Shown piece by piece: positions 40,091 to 44,556 of a stretch of 44,556 nucleotides of DNA. Position numbers and translations under genes: made by a program. The notes under the pieces were generated by a model. The model saw only the letters and a list, made by a program, of their open reading frames with translations, was not told the origin of the DNA and made no database searches. The stretch comes from DASYML01 sp036009045. GTDB taxonomy: Bacteria; Acidobacteriota; Blastocatellia; Pyrinomonadales; Pyrinomonadaceae. Location of the stretch: positions 1 to 44,556 of the forward strand of contig DASYML010000190.1 in NCBI GenBank assembly GCA_036009045.1. Direction: 5' to 3'. How positions within the stretch are numbered: position 1 is the stretch's first letter; every line of letters starts with the position of its first letter.

Positions 40091-43000
40091 TCACTTCACG
40101 CGCTGACGTAACTCCTCTATGTGGACTTTGAGGACTTGAATGGCCGTCGTTAAATTCGGGTCTGTGTAAGGAGCCATCGGTCTGCTGAGCAGGCTCAGCG
40201 CCTCGTCCAGTTTCGTCCTCAATTCCTGTATGTGTATTGCCTTGATTGGAACTCCAGCCGGGCTGGGGTCGGTCCAGGTGGCAGCCGTCAGACCTGACAG
40301 CACGCGCACGGCGTCAACCGCCTGGCGCAGTTCCGTGAGATGGACGGCCTTGATGGTGGTCACTCCGGCGATGAGCGGATTATCGGTGAAGAGTATGGTC
40401 GTCACCATGTCATTGTTGCTGGAGTTGGAGCGATTGCCCGACGCATCCAGCGCGCGAACTCTGTAGAGATAGGCGTTGCCGTTCGCAGTCGTGGTATCGG
40501 TCGTGCTCGTCCCTGTGGTCGAAGCCACGGGCGTGTATGGACCATAAACGCTCTGTGCGCGTTCGACCTGATAATGGTCCACCGTGCCGCTCGTCGAAGG
40601 ATTCCAGGAGAGCGCGGATTGATTGCTCGGCGTGAGCGTCGCAACCAGATTCGAGGGCGCGCCGAGCGGCTGGCCGTCTACCGGCGGCGGCGTTGAACCG
40701 ACGCGGAAGATGCCCCACAACCCGCCGCTGAACTTGAAGCTCTCCTGCGTCCTGTAGAGATAATCGCCCGGCTGTAGGAATGCGCCGCCCGCCGTCGTCA
40801 GGATGTTCAAGTGACGCGTCGGCCCGATGCCGCTGTAAGAGCCGATCTCGAAGGTGTCCGGGTTGAAGCCCAACTGCCTGGAGTTATCCGTCCACGGCTC
40901 GAACTGCCAGTGATGGCCGAAGACCGTGAAGCCGTGCTGGCGCGGGTGGTCCGCCGCATCCAGAATGCGGAAGCGAACGGCGACCCCGGCCTGCGCCTGG
41001 AAGAGCGGCGTCTCAGGGTCGCCGCAGGGACCGCCGCAGCCCGGATTGGGTTGAGTCGAACTGAGCGTGTTGGTGTAATCCTGGTCGCCCAACACTTTCA
41101 AGTCTGTATCCGAAGGCAGATTGAGACGCGCCCACAAGGGTTCGTTGCGGTAGTTGAAACCGTGCATGCCAGTGTCTTCCGCATCGTCCGCGCCCCTGTC
41201 ATTATTCATGCCGGAGTTGGTGAACGTATCCGTCGTCACGCCGTTCTCATTGACGAACCTGGAAGTCGCCGCAGCGTTCTGCATCGTCACATCGCTCTGA
41301 TACTGCACGACGAATTCACGAAACAGAGGATTGTTGTTCGCATCCTTGACCGTCGCAGATGAGTTAGTCCCGGCGTCCGTGGTCCAGGTCGTGTTCGGCG
41401 GTTCGATAATCAAAGAGCCGATGAGACCGTGCGAGCTATGCTTGATAACGTCGCCGTAGTCGCGCAGGCCCGTCGCGCCGAACTCTATGGGAGTGACCGT
41501 CACCGTGTTGTTGGTAGTGTTGATGCCGATAATCTTTCCGGCGTACCAGGTGTAGACTTTCGTCTCTCCCGGTGCCACCGTCTGGTCTGGGTTCGTGCCA
41601 ATCGTCGCGCCGTCGGATGAGCCAACGTCATAAGCCAGAAGCTGCGAGTGGAGGCTCACGCGGTTGGAGGTTTTGACCTGGTTGAAGTTGAACCCCGGCG
41701 TGATGGGCGGCATGAAATTCCAGCTATTATATTCCGGCAGGTCAGCCGGTAGATTGTTCGTCAGATGCACGCGCACGCAGTCGCCAGCGTTGGCACGCAG
41801 GACCAGGGGTTCGAGTTTCATCGTGCCCTGCTGAATGGGCGCGACGTTTTCCTGTAAGACGTAGACGACGCCTGCCGGGTCGTGGAAGTTGAAGCGGTCG
41901 TTATAAACGATGCCGCGCGGGCCTGCGAGGTCGCTCGCCAGCCGCGCCTGCACGTAGAAGTCCTTCGGCGGCACTTGCGGATTAGACGGGCAAATGCTCC
42001 CTCTGAATGGAGACGCGGGGATGTTCGGCGGTAACTGGTTGTTCGGCAGCGTCGCCACATCCGAACGCACCGTGGAATAGGTTCTCATCAGGCCCCACAT
42101 GCCGTCCCACAAATTATCCGTCGCCGCAGACTGGTACAAATAGTCTGCCGTGTTCGAGTCGCTGAAGAGTGGCAGCGTCTTCTCACTCATGTCGAACTCG
42201 AAGTGCTCGGAGATGCCTACATACTGCGAGTTGGTATAGCCGGAGTTATTGACCGCCGCAGGGTCTTGCGGCGTCCCCGGCTCAAAGAGCCACTTGTGCC
42301 CGTGAACGTTCAGGACGTGCTGCTCTTCCTGCGCGCCCTGTAGAATACGAACCTGCACCCTGTCGTTCGGATAGGACGGCAGGAGAGGCGTCGCCGGGTC
42401 GCCGTGGACATCCGAACTGAACGCGAAAGCGAGGTCGCCTTGAATGCCCGATTTCTGGACCAATTTTTGACCCGCCTGATTAAGCTGGCCGATACGCAAG
42501 GGCAGCGGTTCGTTGCGATAGTTGATGACCTGCGTGCCGGGGTCGTTAGCCGAAATTGATTCGGGCGTCGGATTCTGCGACGGGTCCAGCAGGACCGGGA
42601 AGCCTATCGCCTCCGGCAGCGGCACGTCCTTATGGTTCGGCGGATTGACCGGAATATTCGCCGGGGCCGGCGTGTAGACGATGGCGAAGTCGCCTATCTC
42701 AAGCATGAACTCTCTGTAGCTGTTCTGGCCGTTCGGGCCGCTGATGATGTTGGCCGCATAGCTGGTTGGCCCACCATCCGGGCGCAGCGGCGGCACCGGG
42801 CCACCCATCGGGTTGCCGTTGATGAACGTCCATTGCGAGTCGGTCGGTTCGATGACCAATCCGGCGTAGAGGCCGTGATGTTGGTGGCCGCTGGGGCTGA
42901 AGTGGTCGTGCGTGAAGACGGTGCGAAGCGTGCGGTCGCGCTGGTTATTATTGACCAGAGGATCGGCCCACCAACGCTCTATGTGTGTTTGCGCGCCGAG

Positions 43001-44556
43001 AAACTCCGCGTTGTTCGGGACTGAAGGATTGGCCGTCGCGGTCAGCCTCGATGGACTATTAATTGACTGCTGATACCTGTTATAAGCCGCGATTCTCTCG
43101 CGCACAGCTTCGGGCGAGAACCCACCGCTCTCGTAGTTCCAACCGTTGCCCGCGCCGTCCGAACTCGTCACGTCGAACTTCACCAGGTGGATATGCTGCC
43201 CGATGATGTCCGTGCCCTGGAAGATTTGAAAATCATCGAGGTTCAAGTTTGAACGCGTCAGGTTGGTCACGCGATAGTCTATGCAGTCGCCGGAGTTGGC
43301 GCGGAAGAACAAAGGCTCCGTCGGCCTGGTCCCGTTGAGAGTGGAGGCCACGTCCTGTTCGAGAACGGCGATACGCATCTGGCGGTCATGCCATCCGGCG
43401 TTGTTAATCGTGCCGTCGAGTTGAACCCACGCCGTGCGATAATGACGCAACGGGACCGGGCGCGTCGTCTGGTTGTCATCAACGAAGGTGGTTGGGCACG
43501 GGTCCGAATACGGAGCGCCGGGCTGATGGATTCTGCCGTTGACGGCGAAGATGGATGCCTGGCCGTCCCAGGCGGTAAAGGTCGGATAGCTCATGGCGGT
43601 CCAACTCGGAATCGCGACGTGTTGCTGGCTGATAACTATCGGAGTGCCGCCCGGTTCCTGCCCGTTGTGATGGGCCATCGCGGCCCTCTCGGCTGTCGTT
43701 CCGTTCTCATCCAGAAATTGCAGGTTGGCCGTGTCGAGTTGCTTGGCGAAGCCGAAGGTGTAGGGCGCTATCGTCGCATCAACTCTTGAGTTGACGCGTT
43801 GCGCGATGGGATCGTTGAGTTGGTCTGGCGGAACAGCCGCCGTCCCCGTCAGGAACGTCCCGCCGAGAACTCTGTGACGCGGCAAGCCGCCATAAGCGAT
43901 GTTCGTGCTCGGATTAATCTCGCGCCCGAAGGGAGGCTGCGGCGAGCGATGTCCAGCCTGATTCTCCATGTAGAAGGGGAAGCCCTGAAAGTCTCCGCGC
44001 GGCATGGGCAGGTTCCCAACTTTCGCCTTGAATGAGCCGTCAGGATTCTTGAGCCAGAGATACGGAATCGGCACGAGCGCGGGCTGCGGAATTCCCGTCG
44101 CCACTTCACCGTCCGCGAGGTTCCGCCCCCTCGCAATGTTCCCCACTCCCTCACCCGTGCAACCCGGAGTCTGCTCGCACCCTTTCGGGTTCAGCCCTAC
44201 CGTGCCGTCCTCGAACACGTCATGGTTGCGCCACAACTCCCACATCCCCTGCGCGAAGTGCGGGTAGAGATGGCAGTGAAAGATTGAATCGCCCGGCGAG
44301 CCGACGTTGCGATTACCACCGCCGCCATACTGAATCTCATAAGTGAATGATGCGCCCGGCGAGATGGTCTGCGAATCCAGATAAGTCGAGTTGGGGTCGC
44401 GCGGGCTTTGCAGCCATTGATGCTGGTGAAGATGGAAGACGTGAGTCTCCTTCGGTCCCGCGTGAACATTGCGAAAGCGCACGGGGTCCAGCAAGTATGA
44501 GTGATGCACGTTTGAAGGGTCATCCTGAAAGAGACCGTCTATGGCATGATGGCCCG
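40091..44556 (-). CDS. Very large multicopper-oxidase-like protein with FN3 and C-terminal ELR repeats, partial
   Basis: The frame is open to the window end, so the N-terminus is missing; 1488 codons are visible. Copper motifs: near the visible start HVFHLHQHQW (44412-44443) and HCHLYPHFAQGM (44243-44278), the two motifs that close a classical oxidase; then, later, an H-x-H in QHIHLVKFD and THDHFSPSGHQHHGLYAGLV (A/B-like motifs). Further cupredoxin-like repeats follow with partly lost ligands (VLNVHGHKWLFEPG; SSHGLIGSLIIEP; GFTVFGHHWQFEPW). The order is permuted compared with small laccases and recalls large oxidases of the MnxG/ceruloplasmin type. A fibronectin-III domain (about 40420-40665) and three K-A-x-H-x-x-E-L-R repeats (40091-40357) end the protein. 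It is probably exported and its substrate (metal or organic) is unknown. Confidence 0.85.
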   Translation of the reverse strand, partial: GHHAIDGLFQDDPSNVHHSYLLDPVRFRNVHAGPKETHVFHLHQHQWLQSPRDPNSTYLDSQTISPGASFTYEIQYGGGGNRNVGSPGDSIFHCHLYPHFAQGMWELWRNHDVFEDGTVGLNPKGCEQTPGCTGEGVGNIARGRNLADGEVATGIPQPALVPIPYLWLKNPDGSFKAKVGNLPMPRGDFQGFPFYMENQAGHRSPQPPFGREINPSTNIAYGGLPRHRVLGGTFLTGTAAVPPDQLNDPIAQRVNSRVDATIAPYTFGFAKQLDTANLQFLDENGTTAERAAMAHHNGQEPGGTPIVISQQHVAIPSWTAMSYPTFTAWDGQASIFAVNGRIHQPGAPYSDPCPTTFVDDNQTTRPVPLRHYRTAWVQLDGTINNAGWHDRQMRIAVLEQDVASTLNGTRPTEPLFFRANSGDCIDYRVTNLTRSNLNLDDFQIFQGTDIIGQHIHLVKFDVTSSDGAGNGWNYESGGFSPEAVRERIAAYNRYQQSINSPSRLTATANPSVPNNAEFLGAQTHIERWWADPLVNNNQRDRTLRTVFTHDHFSPSGHQHHGLYAGLVIEPTDSQWTFINGNPMGGPVPPLRPDGGPTSYAANIISGPNGQNSYREFMLEIGDFAIVYTPAPANIPVNPPNHKDVPLPEAIGFPVLLDPSQNPTPESISANDPGTQVINYRNEPLPLRIGQLNQAGQKLVQKSGIQGDLAFAFSSDVHGDPATPLLPSYPNDRVQVRILQGAQEEQHVLNVHGHKWLFEPGTPQDPAAVNNSGYTNSQYVGISEHFEFDMSEKTLPLFSDSNTADYLYQSAATDNLWDGMWGLMRTYSTVRSDVATLPNNQLPPNIPASPFRGSICPSNPQVPPKDFYVQARLASDLAGPRGIVYNDRFNFHDPAGVVYVLQENVAPIQQGTMKLEPLVLRANAGDCVRVHLTNNLPADLPEYNSWNFMPPITPGFNFNQVKTSNRVSLHSQLLAYDVGSSDGATIGTNPDQTVAPGETKVYTWYAGKIIGINTTNNTVTVTPIEFGATGLRDYGDVIKHSSHGLIGSLIIEPPNTTWTTDAGTNSSATVKDANNNPLFREFVVQYQSDVTMQNAAATSRFVNENGVTTDTFTNSGMNNDRGADDAEDTGMHGFNYRNEPLWARLNLPSDTDLKVLGDQDYTNTLSSTQPNPGCGGPCGDPETPLFQAQAGVAVRFRILDAADHPRQHGFTVFGHHWQFEPWTDNSRQLGFNPDTFEIGSYSGIGPTRHLNILTTAGGAFLQPGDYLYRTQESFKFSGGLWGIFRVGSTPPPVDGQPLGAPSNLVATLTPSNQSALSWNPSTSGTVDHYQVERAQSVYGPYTPVASTTGTSTTDTTTANGNAYLYRVRALDASGNRSNSSNNDMVTTILFTDNPLIAGVTTIKAVHLTELRQAVDAVRVLSGLTAATWTDPSPAGVPIKAIHIQELRTKLDEALSLLSRPMAPYTDPNLTTAIQVLKVHIEELRQRVK

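Overview
The window reads as a piece of an Acidobacteriota chromosome, most likely class Blastocatellia (Pyrinomonas-like). This is inference from gene content: two Oar-like TonB-dependent receptors that start with a carboxypeptidase-regulatory fold, a very large secreted multicopper-oxidase-like protein ending in K-A-x-H-x-x-E-L-R repeats, a CvpA-CAP fusion, a MEDS-domain hybrid kinase and many palindromic intergenic repeats. I saw no rRNA, tRNA, CRISPR array, integrase or transposase gene.

Layout. (1) 41-4757: an RND-type membrane fusion lipoprotein (minus strand), an unrecognised protein, a periplasmic Spy/LTxxQ protein, then an operon of ECF sigma factor, one-TM putative anti-sigma protein and membrane-anchored LTxxQ protein. 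Two near-identical ECF-type promoters (TGTAACC-N16-CGTCTT) precede the fusion protein and the free Spy-like protein, so this looks like an envelope or metal stress regulon resembling CnrYXH. (2) 4899-7719: a 33-codon small ORF ahead of a bacterial SET-domain protein, a secreted trypsin-like protease, and a convergent CvpA-CAP protein. (3) 7930-15007: a MEDS-GAF-histidine kinase-receiver hybrid, a TadA-like deaminase, an Oar-like receptor and a SnoaL-like protein. (4) 15316-20831: pstS-pstC-pstA-pstB-phoU and a PhoB-type regulator, interrupted by two long GACTCCTGACTC palindromes. (5) 21079-28374: an ExeA-like AAA+ ATPase with a probable leaderless promoter, overlapping a winged-helix protein whose gene contains runs of TGCA spaced exactly 9 bp, followed by a polysaccharide cluster (GT32-like transferase, GT4-GT2 fusion, Wzx-like flippase, GT2). 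(6) 28486-30124: an AlkA-type glycosylase and a truncated beta-lactamase-like gene. (7) 30378-44556: an M36 (fungalysin) protease with a discoidin-like tail, then on the minus strand the multicopper-oxidase-like protein (open at the window end), a tail-fibre-like secreted protein and a second Oar-like receptor.

Strongest leads: the predicted ECF regulon; the in-gene 9-bp TGCA arrays next to the ExeA-like ATPase; the permuted copper-site order and C-terminal repeats of the large oxidase; and a three-copy composite palindromic element (15091, 29575, 35277) with shared ends.
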